64,000 nucleotides of DNA from BP-133 sp040756995 (GCA_040756995.1 JBFLYK010000017.1:1-64000), one strand, 5' to 3'; shown: positions 1 through 8,800, counted from the first letter of the stretch. Program-made: numbers and translations. Notes: generated by a model from the sequence alone, not told the origin.

Positions 1-35
1 GATTTCCGGGATACTGCGGAAATCGAACGCCAGTT
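1..35. repeat. REP-like hairpin repeat, copy C (cut by window start)
   Basis: This is the right-hand 35 bases of a 46-bp imperfect palindrome whose two complete copies lie at 16405-16450 and 16475-16520. It reads GATTTCCG, then a loop, then CGGAAATC and GAACGCCAGTT. The 8 visible left-arm bases pair perfectly with the right arm, and the first 11 bases of the left arm lie off the window. It sits just after the 3' end of the thiolase gene, so it may also act as a terminator. Confidence 0.7.
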
Positions 36-50
36 GCGAGGGTTACAGGG

Positions 51-1232
51 TCACAGCGTCTGGATCAGGGCGGCGTCGCCCTGGCCGCCACCGCCGCAGA
101 GGGCGGCGGCACCGAGCCCGCCGCCGCGGCGGCGGAGCTCGTTGATCAGCGTCATCACGATGCGGGCGCCCGACATGCCGATCGGGTGACCGAGGGCGAT
201 GGCCCCGCCGTTGACGTTGACGATCTCGTCGGAGATGCCGAGGTCCTGCATGGAGGCGATCCCGACGGCGGCGAAGGCCTCGTTGATCTCGAACAGGTCG
301 ATGTCCGACACCTGCTTGCCGACCTTCTCCAGCGCCTTCTTGATGGCGTTGGCCGGCTGGAGCATGAGCGACGGGTCGGGCCCGGCGACCATGCCGTAGC
401 TGATCAGCTCGGCGATCGGCGTACAGCCGAGCCGCTCGGCGGCGGCCCTGCTCATCACGACCATGGCCGCCCCGCCGTCGGAGATCTGCGAGGCGTTGCC
501 GGCGGTGATCGTCCCGTCCTTGGAGAAGGCGGGGCGGAGGTTGCCGAGGCTCTCGGCCGTCGTCCCGGGCCGCACGCCCTCGTCGTTCTCGATCATGATC
601 GGGTCGCCCTTGCGCTGCGGCACCGACACCGGCGTGATCTCGTCGGCGAGACGCCCGTCCTTGATGGCGGCGGCGGCCCGCTCGTGGCTGGCGGCGGCCA
701 GCTCGTCCTGCGCCTGGCGGCTGATCGAGTACTGGCCGCTGTACTTCTCGGTCCCCGACCCCATGTGGACGGCATCGAAGGCGCACCACAGGCCGTCGTG
801 GATCATCGAGTCGATGAGCTCGGCGTTGCCCATACGGTAGCCGGCGCGGGCGCCGGGCAGCAGGTAGGGCGCCTTCGTCATCGACTCCATCCCGCCGGCC
901 ACCACGACCTCGGCGTCGCCGGCGGCGATCATCTGATCGGCGGCGTAGAGGGCGTTGATGCCCGACAGGCAGACCTTGTTGAGGGTCATGGCCGGCACGC
1001 TCATCGGGATGCCGCCCTTGACGGCCGCCTGGCGGGCGGTGATCTGCCCCTGGCCGGCCTGGAGGACCTGGCCCATGATCACGTAGTCGACGGCGTCGCC
1101 GCCGATGCCGGCCCGTTCCAGCGCCGCCTTGATGGCGAACCCGCCCAGCTCCTGGGCGGTGAAGCCGGCGAGCCCTCCGGCCTGCTTCCCGATCGGTGTA
1201 CGAGCGGCTGAGACGATGACCGAACCAGGCAT
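51..1232 (-). CDS. Acetyl-CoA C-acetyltransferase (thiolase)
   Basis: A 393-aa thiolase of normal family length. The nucleophile Cys88 is in NKVCLSGINAL, NEAFA and GHPIG (His349) follow, and the C-terminal Cys379 is in ALCGGGGQG, so the active site is complete. By family it condenses two acetyl-CoA to acetoacetyl-CoA or cleaves 3-ketoacyl-CoA in the cytosol. It is divergent from ccr, and a 3-hydroxybutyryl-CoA dehydrogenase and ethylmalonyl-CoA mutase lie nearby, so I infer that it feeds acetoacetyl-CoA into the ethylmalonyl-CoA route. The ATG start has GGGAG about 7 nt upstream and a TACAAT -10 box further up. A beta-oxidation role is the alternative. Confidence 0.93.
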   Translation of the reverse strand: MPGSVIVSAARTPIGKQAGGLAGFTAQELGGFAIKAALERAGIGGDAVDYVIMGQVLQAGQGQITARQAAVKGGIPMSVPAMTLNKVCLSGINALYAADQMIAAGDAEVVVAGGMESMTKAPYLLPGARAGYRMGNAELIDSMIHDGLWCAFDAVHMGSGTEKYSGQYSISRQAQDELAAASHERAAAAIKDGRLADEITPVSVPQRKGDPIMIENDEGVRPGTTAESLGNLRPAFSKDGTITAGNASQISDGGAAMVVMSRAAAERLGCTPIAELISYGMVAGPDPSLMLQPANAIKKALEKVGKQVSDIDLFEINEAFAAVGIASMQDLGISDEIVNVNGGAIALGHPIGMSGARIVMTLINELRRRGGGLGAAALCGGGGQGDAALIQTL

Positions 1233-1265
1233 GGCGCGCTCCCTATGTCGGCGGTGAGACTCGCG

Positions 1266-1271
1266 ATTGTA
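1266..1271 (-). promoter_or_regulatory. -10 box of the thiolase gene
   Basis: On the minus strand the hexamer reads TACAAT, 33 bases before the ATG, with a GGGAG ribosome binding site between. No clear -35 is visible. Confidence 0.5.
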
Positions 1272-1325
1272 GGAGCGGTTTGTCCCTGGCAGAGAATGCG
1301 CTATAGAAGAACGTCAAGCATTTGG

Positions 1326-1356
1326 TTGACATATCAAGCAGACCGGGGGGTAACAT
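1326..1356 (+). promoter_or_regulatory. ccr promoter, probably leaderless
   Basis: A consensus -35 TTGACA (1326-1331) and -10 TAACAT (1351-1356) are separated by 19 bp. The -10 box is only 6 nt from the ccr ATG and there is no Shine-Dalgarno sequence, which implies that transcription starts at or next to the start codon. It is one of the few promoters in the window with a recognisable -35, suggesting strong expression. Confidence 0.6.
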
Positions 1357-1362
1357 TTCTTC

Positions 1363-2700
1363 ATGCAGGAGATCCTGGAAGCCATCCTCGCCGACGCCTC
1401 CGGACCCGAGCTGCAAGCTCTGCCTCTCCCCGAGACGTTCCGCGCCGCCACCGTCCACAAAGAGGACGTCGAGCTCTTCGCCGGTCTCCTCTCGGAGGAA
1501 AAGGACCCGCGCAAGAGCGTCCACATCGATCAGGTGCCCCTTCCGGAGCTCGCTCCGGACGAGGCCGTCGTGGCGGTGATGGCCAGCGCCATCAACTTCA
1601 ACACCGTCTGGACGTCGATCTTCGAACCGCTTCCCACCTTCCTCTTCCTCGACCGCCTCGGCCGGGAGAGCGTGTGGGGCAAGCGCCACGACCTGCCGTA
1701 CCACATCATCGGCAGCGACGCCTCCGGCGTCGTCCTGCGGACGGGCTCCGCGGTGCGGAACTGGAAGCCGGGCGACCGGGTCACCATCCACTGCAACTAC
1801 GTCGACGACCAGGACCCGACGGCCCACGACGACTCGATGCTGGCCGCCAACCAGCGGATCTGGGGTTTCGAGTCGAACTTCGGCGGCCTCGCCGACCTCA
1901 CGGTGGTGAAGGCCAACCAGCTGATGCCGAAGCCGGCCCACCTGACCTGGGAAGAGGCGGCCTGCAACGCCCTCACCAACTCCACCTCCTACCGGATGCT
2001 GGTCAGCCCCAACGGCGCTCCGGTCACCCAGGGCGACATCGTGCTCATCTGGGGGGCGAGCGGCGGCCTCGGCGGCTACGCCTGCCAGTACGTCCTCAAC
2101 GGCGGCGGCATCCCGGTGGCGGTCGTCTCCTCGCCGGAGAAAGTCCAGCTCATGCACGAGCTCGGCGTCGAGCACGTCATCGACCGCAAGGCCGAGGGCT
2201 ACCGCTTCTGGAAGGACGAGCGGACCCAGGACCCGGCCGAATGGCGGCGCTTCGGCAAGCGCATCCGGGAGCTGACCGGCGGCGACCCCGACATCGTCTT
2301 CGAACACCCCGGGCGGCACACCATGGGCGCCTCGGTCTTCGTCACCCGCCGGGGCGGCACGGTCATCACCTGCGCCGCCACCTCGGGCTACATGATCGAG
2401 TACGACAACCGGTACCTGTGGATGAGCCTCAAGACCATCAAGGGCTGCCACTTCGCCAACTACCGGGAGGCCTGGGAGGCCAACCGGCTCATCTGCCAGG
2501 GCAAGATCCAGCCGATCCTCTCGGCCGTCTACCCGCTGGAGGAGACCGGCGAGGCCGCCATGCAGATCCACCACAACCTCCACGAGGGCAAGATCGGGGT
2601 GCTCTGCCTCGCCCCCGAGGAGGGCCTCGGGATCACCGACCCGGAGCTGCGGGAGAAGATCGGCGAGGACAAGATCAACGTCTTCCGGCGCCACTCGTAG
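1363..2700 (+). CDS. ccr: Crotonyl-CoA carboxylase/reductase
   Basis: A 445-aa medium-chain dehydrogenase/reductase matching crotonyl-CoA carboxylase/reductase, which converts crotonyl-CoA, CO2 and NADPH to (2S)-ethylmalonyl-CoA. The nucleotide-binding GASGGLGG is at residues 231-238. The four residues described for the CO2 pocket of this family have visible counterparts: Asn80 in FNTVW, Phe169 and Glu170 in WGFESN, and His363 in GCHFANY. Carboxylation, not only reduction, is therefore expected. It is divergent from thiolase and followed 31 bp later by the CoA epimerase that its product needs. No crotonase is present in the window to supply its substrate. Confidence 0.95.
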   Translation: MQEILEAILADASGPELQALPLPETFRAATVHKEDVELFAGLLSEEKDPRKSVHIDQVPLPELAPDEAVVAVMASAINFNTVWTSIFEPLPTFLFLDRLGRESVWGKRHDLPYHIIGSDASGVVLRTGSAVRNWKPGDRVTIHCNYVDDQDPTAHDDSMLAANQRIWGFESNFGGLADLTVVKANQLMPKPAHLTWEEAACNALTNSTSYRMLVSPNGAPVTQGDIVLIWGASGGLGGYACQYVLNGGGIPVAVVSSPEKVQLMHELGVEHVIDRKAEGYRFWKDERTQDPAEWRRFGKRIRELTGGDPDIVFEHPGRHTMGASVFVTRRGGTVITCAATSGYMIEYDNRYLWMSLKTIKGCHFANYREAWEANRLICQGKIQPILSAVYPLEETGEAAMQIHHNLHEGKIGVLCLAPEEGLGITDPELREKIGEDKINVFRRHS

Positions 2701-2718
2701 TCGCCGAACCGCCCTCAG

Positions 2719-2724
2719 TAGAGT
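2719..2724 (+). promoter_or_regulatory. -10 box before the epimerase gene
   Basis: TAGAGT ends 7 nt before the ATG with no ribosome binding site. This is the leaderless arrangement seen repeatedly in the window and would allow the epimerase gene to be transcribed independently of ccr. Confidence 0.5.
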
Positions 2725-2731
2725 CGAGCCC

Positions 2732-3145
2732 ATGCTGACCGAGATCGATCACGTCGCCATCGCCGTTCACGACCTCGAAGCGGCGATCGAGTACTACCGG
2801 TCCACCTACGGGGTGGAGCCCGTCCACCGGGAGCGGATCGAGAAGGACGGGGTCGACGAGGCCCTCATCAAGGTCGCCGACTCCTACATCCAGCTCCTCA
2901 CTCCGACCCGGGACGACTCCCCGGTGGCGAAGTTCCTGGCCGCCAAGGGCGAGGGCATGCACCACGTCGGCTACCGGGTCGACAGCTGCGCCGCCGCCCT
3001 CGACCGGGTGAAGGGCGAGGGCCACCGGGTGATCGACGAGGTGCCCCGGCCGGGGAGCCGGGGCACGACCGTGGCCTTCGTGCACCCCAAGGGAGCTTTC
3101 GGCACGCTGATCGAGCTGGTCGAGGAGCCGGCGACCCCGCACTAA
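2732..3145 (+). CDS. mce: Ethylmalonyl-/methylmalonyl-CoA epimerase
   Basis: A 137-aa vicinal-oxygen-chelate protein that begins with the family pattern IDHVAIAVHDLEAAIEYY. Metal-ligand candidates are His8, the His in GMHHVGYRV and a late Glu in TLIELVEEP. The epimerase interconverts the 2R and 2S forms of methylmalonyl-CoA and, in the ethylmalonyl-CoA pathway, of ethylmalonyl-CoA. Its place directly behind ccr, whose product must be epimerised before the mutase step, supports the second role. Length is normal for the family. Confidence 0.93.
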   Translation: MLTEIDHVAIAVHDLEAAIEYYRSTYGVEPVHRERIEKDGVDEALIKVADSYIQLLTPTRDDSPVAKFLAAKGEGMHHVGYRVDSCAAALDRVKGEGHRVIDEVPRPGSRGTTVAFVHPKGAFGTLIELVEEPATPH

Positions 3146-3257
3146 CCTCAAGACAGCCCTAAGCAGGTCCGGATTGCCGGCACGTCGAAGCGAATGCGAC
3201 AGCGGTTTTTCCGGTCTTGTCTGAAGTAGGGCGTTTGAGCAGAAGAGGGGGGTCGCA

Positions 3258-4136
3258 ATGCGGCGTTCGGTGCTGATGCCGGTGTTGGCGGTGCTGTCGG
3301 CTTGCGTGATGCCCCTGGCCGCCTCGGCGGGATCGGGCCCGTCACCGGTGGCGACCTCGTCGACCACGGCTCCGGCGGCCGACTCGTTCACCCTCGGCGG
3401 CGCCAAGTGCTCGCTGATCGACGTCCCGACCGCCGACGGCAGCCTGCCGGTCGGGGTCGGCACCTGCCCGGGCGTGCGGCCGGGCGGGGAGCTCCAGAGT
3501 GAGATCGGGCTGTGCACGCTGAACTTCCTGTTCGAGACGCCCGACAAGGAGCGCTTCATCGGCACCGCCGGGCACTGCATTCTCACCACCGACAGCCCGG
3601 TGGCGGGCGACAACGTCGGCGAGAAGACCTGGCCCAAGGGTCAGGGCCCGGCGGCCAAGGACTCGACCGGGAAGCGTTTCGGCGAGTTCGCCTACGCCAT
3701 CCTCCAGGACCCGAAGGACTTCGCCCTCATCCGGCTCGACCCCGGCGTCGAGGCCAGCCCCGAGATGTGCAACTACGGCGGCCCGACGGGCATCAACGAG
3801 GACATCGGCGACGGGCCGAAGGTCCTCCGGTACTTCGGCAACGGCGTGGCCATCGGTTCCGCCCTGCCGGCCCGATCGGCGGTGGCGATGGGCTTCCCCA
3901 ACGCCGATCACGTCTACGCCGCCGGCATCGCCCTCCCCGGCGACTCGGGGAGCGCCGTGATCACCGACGACGGCCGGGCGGTCGGCGTCCTGGTCACCAC
4001 CGGTATCCACGGCATCGGCTTCGACGAAAACGGCGTCGACTTCGGGACGGTGGGCATCACCCGGATCGTCCCCCAGATCAACCAGGCGCAGAAGGCGCTG
4101 GGCCTCAAGCTCACGATGGTGACCGTCCAGAAATAG
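3258..4136 (+). CDS. Secreted chymotrypsin-like serine protease
   Basis: A 292-aa protein with a signal peptide (basic start, hydrophobic stretch, ASA cleavage site near residue 24), a short Thr/Ser/Pro-rich linker and a trypsin-fold domain. The triad is visible: His106 in GTAGHC, Asp154 in KDFALI and Ser230 in PGDSGSAV. It is therefore expected to be an active secreted S1-type endopeptidase, but the substrate cannot be told. The ATG is preceded by AGAGGGGGG. It stands alone between the epimerase and pccB and has no obvious link to the CoA genes. Several Cys residues suggest disulfides outside the cell. Confidence 0.82.
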   Translation: MRRSVLMPVLAVLSACVMPLAASAGSGPSPVATSSTTAPAADSFTLGGAKCSLIDVPTADGSLPVGVGTCPGVRPGGELQSEIGLCTLNFLFETPDKERFIGTAGHCILTTDSPVAGDNVGEKTWPKGQGPAAKDSTGKRFGEFAYAILQDPKDFALIRLDPGVEASPEMCNYGGPTGINEDIGDGPKVLRYFGNGVAIGSALPARSAVAMGFPNADHVYAAGIALPGDSGSAVITDDGRAVGVLVTTGIHGIGFDENGVDFGTVGITRIVPQINQAQKALGLKLTMVTVQK

Positions 4137-4171
4137 GGCGTGACCAGGCCGTCCCATTAGCCTGGGAGGCC

Positions 4172-5812
4172 ATGGCGATCGAAGAGTCGGAGATCCAGGA
4201 GCAGGCCGAGGCGCGGGCGCTTCGGGGTGACGAGGGTGGCGGCGTCGCAGAGCCCGTCCCCCATCCGCTCCGGGAGCGGGTCGAGGAGCTGACCCGGCTC
4301 AAGGAGGCGGCGCTCCACGCCGGCAACCCCAAGGCCATCGAGCGCCAGCACGCCCGCGGGAAGATGACCGCCCGGGAGCGGCTGGAGGTCCTGCTCGATC
4401 CCGGCAGCTTCGTGGAGCTCGACATGCTGGCCCGCCACCGGGCCCACGGCTTCGAGATCGAGAAGACCCGCCCGTTGACCGACGGCGTCATCACCGGCTG
4501 GGGCACGGTCGACGGCCGCAAAGTGTTCGTGTTTTCCCAGGACTTCACCGTCTTCGGCGGCGCCCTCGGCGAGGTCTTCGCCGAGAAGATCCACAAGGTC
4601 ATGGACCTGGCCGAGTCGGTCGGAGCGCCGTTCGTCGGGCTCAACGACGGCGCCGGGGCGCGCATCCAGGAAGGTGTCGTCTCCCTGGCCGCCTACGGCG
4701 GGATCTTCTACCGCAACGTGAAGGCGTCGGGCGTCATCCCCCAGATCAGCGTGATCATGGGCCCCTGTGCCGGCGGCGCCGTGTACTCGCCGGCCATGAC
4801 CGACTTCATCTTCATGGTCCGGGGCACGTCCCACATGTTCATCACCGGGCCGGACGTGGTGAAGGCCGTCACCGGCGAGGACGTCACCCAGGAGGAGCTG
4901 GGCGGCGCCATGACCCACGCCTCGAAGTCCGGGGTGGCCAGCTTCGTCTACGAGGACGAGCGGCAGTGCCTGGAGGAGGTCCGCTACCTCCTGTCGTTCC
5001 TGCCGTCGAACAACCTCGAGGATCCGCCCTACGTCGCCCCTGACGACGACCCGGAGCGGGCCTGCCCCGGGCTGATCGACCTGATCCCCGATTCGCCGAA
5101 CAAGCCGTACGACATGAAGAAGGTCATCACCGAAGTCGTCGACGACGGCGACTTCATGGAGGTCTTCCCCTTCTGGGCCGGCAACATCGTGACCGGCTTC
5201 GCCCGCATCGACGGGCACGTCGTCGGCGTCGTCGGCAACCAGCCGCAGGTGCTGGCCGGGACCCTCGACATCGACGCCTCGGAGAAGGGCGCCCGCTTCG
5301 TGCGGACGTGCGACGCCTTCAACATCCCGCTCGTGACCTTCGTCGACGTCCCCGGGTTCCTGCCGGGGACCGACCAGGAGTACGGCGGCATCATCCGCCA
5401 CGGCGCCAAGCTGCTCTACGCCTACTGCGAGGCCAGCGTGCCCCGCATCCAGGTCATCACCCGCAAGGCGTACGGCGGCGCCTACGTCGTCATGAACTCC
5501 AAGTCGATCGGCGCCGACCTGGCCTTCGCCTGGCCGTCGGCCGAGATCGCCGTGATGGGCCCCCAGGGAGCGGTGAACATCATCTTCCGCAAGGAACTGG
5601 AGGCGGCGGAAGACCCCGAGACCCGCCGGGCCGAGCTGGTCGAGGAGTACACCGAGCGCTTCGCCAACCCCTATGTGGCCGCCGAGCGAGGCTACGTCGA
5701 CGACGTCATCGACCCGAGCGACACCCGGGCGGTGCTGTGCCGGTCGCTGGCCATGCTGCGGACCAAGCAGGAGAAGCTGCCGCAGCGCAAGCACGGGAAC
5801 ATGCCGCTGTAG
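4172..5812 (+). CDS. pccB: Propionyl-CoA (acyl-CoA) carboxylase beta subunit
   Basis: A 546-aa carboxyltransferase subunit. The N-terminal half has the crotonase-like core with the acyl-CoA pocket (GAGARIQEG and GPCAGGAVYSPAMTD). The C-terminal half carries the carboxybiotin side (GFLPGTDQEYGGIIRHGAK and AYGGAYVVM). It transfers carboxyl from biotin to propionyl-CoA or acetyl-CoA. It overlaps the epsilon subunit gene by one base, a typical actinobacterial arrangement, while the biotinylated alpha subunit is not in the window. I chose the ATG with GGGAGG before it; a much longer frame upstream is a shadow of the protease gene. It would make the methylmalonyl-CoA that the epimerase can also use. 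Confidence 0.94.
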   Translation: MAIEESEIQEQAEARALRGDEGGGVAEPVPHPLRERVEELTRLKEAALHAGNPKAIERQHARGKMTARERLEVLLDPGSFVELDMLARHRAHGFEIEKTRPLTDGVITGWGTVDGRKVFVFSQDFTVFGGALGEVFAEKIHKVMDLAESVGAPFVGLNDGAGARIQEGVVSLAAYGGIFYRNVKASGVIPQISVIMGPCAGGAVYSPAMTDFIFMVRGTSHMFITGPDVVKAVTGEDVTQEELGGAMTHASKSGVASFVYEDERQCLEEVRYLLSFLPSNNLEDPPYVAPDDDPERACPGLIDLIPDSPNKPYDMKKVITEVVDDGDFMEVFPFWAGNIVTGFARIDGHVVGVVGNQPQVLAGTLDIDASEKGARFVRTCDAFNIPLVTFVDVPGFLPGTDQEYGGIIRHGAKLLYAYCEASVPRIQVITRKAYGGAYVVMNSKSIGADLAFAWPSAEIAVMGPQGAVNIIFRKELEAAEDPETRRAELVEEYTERFANPYVAAERGYVDDVIDPSDTRAVLCRSLAMLRTKQEKLPQRKHGNMPL

Positions 5813-6066
5813 TGGCCACCTCACGGCATCTGGCCAGCGTCCCCGCCGGGGCGACGCCCGAGGAGGTGGCGGCCATCGTCGCCGCCCTGGCGGTGATCGA
5901 CGCCGAGGAACGGGCGCGGGCCGCCGCCGCGGCGGCCGCCGCCGCCGGTGACGCCGACCGCGTCGACGCCTGGATCCGTTCCGCCCGCCTCTCGGGCCGC
6001 GGCGCCGGATACACCCGGGGTCCCTGGCGCCTGGCCGGCCGCCTGAGCCGCCGCCACCGGGCCTGA
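5812..6066 (+). CDS. Acyl-CoA carboxylase epsilon subunit
   Basis: An 84-aa protein starting at a GTG that shares one base with the pccB stop codon. The pattern GATPEEVAAIVAALAVI followed by an Ala/Arg-rich helix and a C-terminal GPWRLAGRL segment is that of the small epsilon subunit (AccE/PccE) found only with actinobacterial acyl-CoA carboxylases, where it helps join alpha and beta subunits. The central run of nine alanines is encoded by a GCC/GCG tract and is low complexity. The call rests on size, motif and position. Confidence 0.8.
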   Translation: MATSRHLASVPAGATPEEVAAIVAALAVIDAEERARAAAAAAAAAGDADRVDAWIRSARLSGRGAGYTRGPWRLAGRLSRRHRA

Positions 6067-6074
6067 CGCGACAC

Positions 6075-6100
6075 GGGGCAGGGCGCGCAAAACCCGCCCC
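6075..6100 (+). terminator. Possible hairpin terminator after the carboxylase genes
   Basis: The arms GGGGC-A-GGG and CCC-GCCCC form an 8-bp stem with one bulged A and a 9-nt loop, 8 bp after the epsilon subunit stop. A second small hairpin (CGTTGGG, CGC, CCCAACG) follows at 6128-6144. Neither has a T tract. Confidence 0.35.
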
Positions 6101-6202
6101 GAGGGGAGTTGAGTAGAGAAGCCCGGGCGTTGGGCGCCCCAACGTTCTCCTCGGGACGGGCGCGTTCAGTATTCCGCGCCATGCCCAGGTTTTCCAGAGC
6201 AC

Positions 6203-6223
6203 TGTGGACAACGCTGTGGATTA
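6203..6223 (+). other. Two DnaA-box-like 9-mers
   Basis: TGTGGACAA (6203-6211) and TGTGGATTA (6215-6223) each differ by one base from the DnaA box TGTGGATAA. They have the same orientation and are 12 bp apart, directly upstream of the acyl-CoA synthetase gene. No dnaA, dnaN or AT-rich unwinding element is near, so an origin is unlikely. They may be a regulatory or titration site, or chance. Confidence 0.35.
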
Positions 6224-6259
6224 GTGTCTGCGCTGCTGGAGCTCTGGAGAGGGGAGAGC

Positions 6260-8071
6260 ATGGGGTCTTTGGGAACTGACATCGACGCGGTCGTCGCCGG
6301 GCGCACGGTCCCGTCGCTGTTCGTAGACACGGTGACGGCCCGGCCCGACGCCGTCGCCCTCCGCTGGCGTCCTCCGGGCAGTGAGACGGCCACCGAGTCG
6401 CTGACCTGGTCGGAGTACGCCGAGCGCGCCTGCCGGGTGGCCGCCGGCCTCGCCAACCTCGGTGTCCGGCCCGGGGACCGGGTGCTCCTCATGATGCGGA
6501 ACCGGCCGGAGTTCCACTACGCCGACATGGGCGCCCTGCTGGCCGGGGCGACGCCGCTTTCGATCTACAACTCCTCCGCCCCGGAGCAGATCGAATACCT
6601 GGCCAACCACTCCGAGGCGACGGCCGCCATCGTGGGCGACGTCGGCATGCTGGAGCGGTTCCTCAAGGTCCGCAGCGAGCTCTCCGGGCTGCGCAACCTC
6701 ATCGTCATCGACGACCCGGACGGGCTGGCCGGACCCGACGTGATCTCCTTCGCCGACGTGGCCGGCGCCGTCCCGGTCGATCTGGGCGAGGCCGCCGGCC
6801 GCATCCGCCCCGACGACCTCCTGACACTGATCTACACCTCGGGGACGACCGGGCCGCCCAAGGGCGTGATGATCTCGCACTACAACCTGTGCTGGGTGCT
6901 GGAGAGCATGGTCCGGGCCACCGGCGAATCGATCACCGGCTGGCGCCAGGTCTCGTATCTGCCGATGGCCCACATCGCCGAGCGGCTCCTGACCCACTAC
7001 ATCCACATCGGGGAGGGCACCGACGTCACGACCTGCCCCGAGCCGACCGAGCTGGCGTCCTACCTGCGTGAGGTGCGCCCCGAGCACTTCCTCGGCGTGC
7101 CCCGGGTGTGGGAGAAGATCCACGCCGGGATCACCGCCGCGGCGGCCGCCGATCCCGAGAAGAAGGCCGGGTTCGAGCGGGCGCTGGAGGTGGGGCATAA
7201 GGCGGCGGCCGTGCGGGTGACCGGCCAGCCTCTGCCGCCGGAGCTCGCCGCCGCCTGGGAGCAAGTCGACGCCGCCGCCTTCGCCAACATCCGGGCCATG
7301 GTCGGTCTCGACCAGATCCGCATCGCCATCACCGGCGCGGCGCCGATCCCCCGGCCGGTGCTCGACTTCTTCCTGGCCATCGGCGTTCCGATGACCGAGG
7401 TCTACGGGTTGTCCGAGGTGACCGGGCCCAGCAACTGGAGCCGGACGATCCGGCCCGGGACCGTCGGCCCGCCGATCCCCGGTCAGGAGATGAAGCTGCT
7501 GGAGGACGGGGAGGTGTGCTTCCGGGGCGGGAACATCTTCCAGGGCTACCTGAAGGACCCGGAGCGCACGGCCGAGGTGCTCGACGAGGAGGGCTGGCTC
7601 CACACCGGCGACATCGGCGAGGTCGACGAGGCCGGCTACCTCAAGATCGTCGACCGGAAGAAGGAGCTGATCATCACCGCCGGCGGGAAGAACATCTCGC
7701 CGGCCAACCTCGAGGCGGCCATCAAGTCCTACCCGCTGATCGGCCAGGCCTGTGCGGTGGGCGACGGCCGGCCGTACATGACGGCGTTGATCGTCCTCGA
7801 TCCGGACGTGGCGCCGGCGTGGGCGAAGTCCCGGGGCATCGAGTTCTCGTCGCTGGCCGACCTCGCCGCCCATCCCGACGTGCGGGCCGAGGTCGAACGG
7901 TGCGTCGAGGAGGCGAACGGGCGCTTCTCCCAGGTGGAGAAGATCAAGAAGTTCGCCATCCTGCCGACCGAATGGCCACCGGACTCCGACGAGCTCACCC
8001 CGACGATGAAGCTCAAGCGGCGCGGCGTCCTGACCAAGTACGCCGACGAAATCGAAAAGCTCTACGTCTGA
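6260..8071 (+). CDS. Long-chain fatty acyl-CoA synthetase
   Basis: A 603-aa AMP-forming ligase. The P-loop signature YTSGTTGPPKG, the adenine motif YGLSEVTGP, the hinge region GWLHTGDIGEVDE and the late GGKNISPANLE segment are all present and ordered as in long-chain (FadD15/FAA1-like) enzymes. It activates fatty acids with ATP and CoA for beta-oxidation or lipid synthesis. The ATG was chosen because GAGGGGAGAG lies just before it; a GTG 12 codons upstream is possible. It converges with the GGDEF-like gene, 3 bp apart. Confidence 0.92.
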   Translation: MGSLGTDIDAVVAGRTVPSLFVDTVTARPDAVALRWRPPGSETATESLTWSEYAERACRVAAGLANLGVRPGDRVLLMMRNRPEFHYADMGALLAGATPLSIYNSSAPEQIEYLANHSEATAAIVGDVGMLERFLKVRSELSGLRNLIVIDDPDGLAGPDVISFADVAGAVPVDLGEAAGRIRPDDLLTLIYTSGTTGPPKGVMISHYNLCWVLESMVRATGESITGWRQVSYLPMAHIAERLLTHYIHIGEGTDVTTCPEPTELASYLREVRPEHFLGVPRVWEKIHAGITAAAAADPEKKAGFERALEVGHKAAAVRVTGQPLPPELAAAWEQVDAAAFANIRAMVGLDQIRIAITGAAPIPRPVLDFFLAIGVPMTEVYGLSEVTGPSNWSRTIRPGTVGPPIPGQEMKLLEDGEVCFRGGNIFQGYLKDPERTAEVLDEEGWLHTGDIGEVDEAGYLKIVDRKKELIITAGGKNISPANLEAAIKSYPLIGQACAVGDGRPYMTALIVLDPDVAPAWAKSRGIEFSSLADLAAHPDVRAEVERCVEEANGRFSQVEKIKKFAILPTEWPPDSDELTPTMKLKRRGVLTKYADEIEKLYV

Positions 8072-8074
8072 TCG

Positions 8075-8800
8075 TCAGTCGACGCCGGCGATCTCGACCC
8101 GGTCGCGGCCCGCGGCGCGGGCCGCGGCCAGCGCCTGCACCGATCTCCGCAGCAGGTCGTGGGCGTCGAGGGCGTGGCTCGGGTAGCAGGCGATTCCGGC
8201 CGACAGCGTGAACGACCGGCCCGTGGGGCTCATCGTCACCGCCTTGCGGACGCGCTCGGCGGCGGCCGCCGCGCCCGATTCCGGCGTGTCCTCGAGGAGC
8301 GCGGCGACGGCGGCGTCGCCGTAACGGCAGGCGGTGTCGCACTCCCGCAGCGTCCGGCGCAGGGCGCTGCCGAGCAGGCGCAGCGCCTGGTCGCGGCGCT
8401 CGGGCCGGGCCCGCTCGAACCCGTCCAGCTCGAAGACGACCAGCGACAGCGGCTGCAGGTGGCGGCGGGCCGAGGCCACCCGCTGGCTGAGGGTCACCCG
8501 GAAGAACGTCTTGTCGACGAGGCCGGTCACCGGATCGTTGGTCGACAGCCGGGGAATCGGGTTGCGGAGGTCGATGGTGATCTCGTCGACGTCGTCGGCC
8601 GCCCGGGCGGCCCGCATCGTGCGCCACTGGACGGCGGCCAGGGCCAGCGAGATGGCGGCGGTGCCGCAGGCGGTCGAGCCCAGCGCCACGGCCCCGGCCA
8701 GGAAGGCGAGGCCGGCCGCCAGCGTGGCGGCGACGGCGCAGACCAACGAGAGGGCGAGCCGCCCGGAAGCGGGCAGCGGCCGGAGACGCCGGTACCTCAT
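8075..8800 (-). CDS. Membrane protein with degenerate GGDEF domain
   Basis: A 241-aa protein with two N-terminal hydrophobic helices (about residues 14-36 and 40-56) and a GGDEF-fold domain from about residue 85, recognised by DPVTGLVDKTFF and LSLVVFELDGFERA. The signature loop reads RYGDAAVAALL where active enzymes have R-x-GGDEF, so the catalytic Asp and Glu are gone. It should not make cyclic di-GMP, and a role as a GTP or c-di-GMP sensor or scaffold is inference. Its start overlaps the ecm stop by 4 bp (ATGA), so translation is coupled to ethylmalonyl-CoA mutase. Confidence 0.75.
   Translation of the reverse strand: MRYRRLRPLPASGRLALSLVCAVAATLAAGLAFLAGAVALGSTACGTAAISLALAAVQWRTMRAARAADDVDEITIDLRNPIPRLSTNDPVTGLVDKTFFRVTLSQRVASARRHLQPLSLVVFELDGFERARPERRDQALRLLGSALRRTLRECDTACRYGDAAVAALLEDTPESGAAAAAERVRKAVTMSPTGRSFTLSAGIACYPSHALDAHDLLRRSVQALAAARAAGRDRVEIAGVD

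Noticed and set aside
3258..6066. A functional link between the secreted protease and the carboxylase genes
   Set aside because: The protease has its own ribosome site and is preceded and followed by unrelated cytosolic genes; adjacency alone is not evidence.
4157..6211. A 684-codon open frame on the minus strand opposite pccB
   Set aside because: It is antisense to a gene with full family motifs and shows no domain pattern.
6203..6223. Replication origin
   Set aside because: There are only two box-like 9-mers, no dnaA, dnaN or AT-rich region, and the flanking genes are metabolic.
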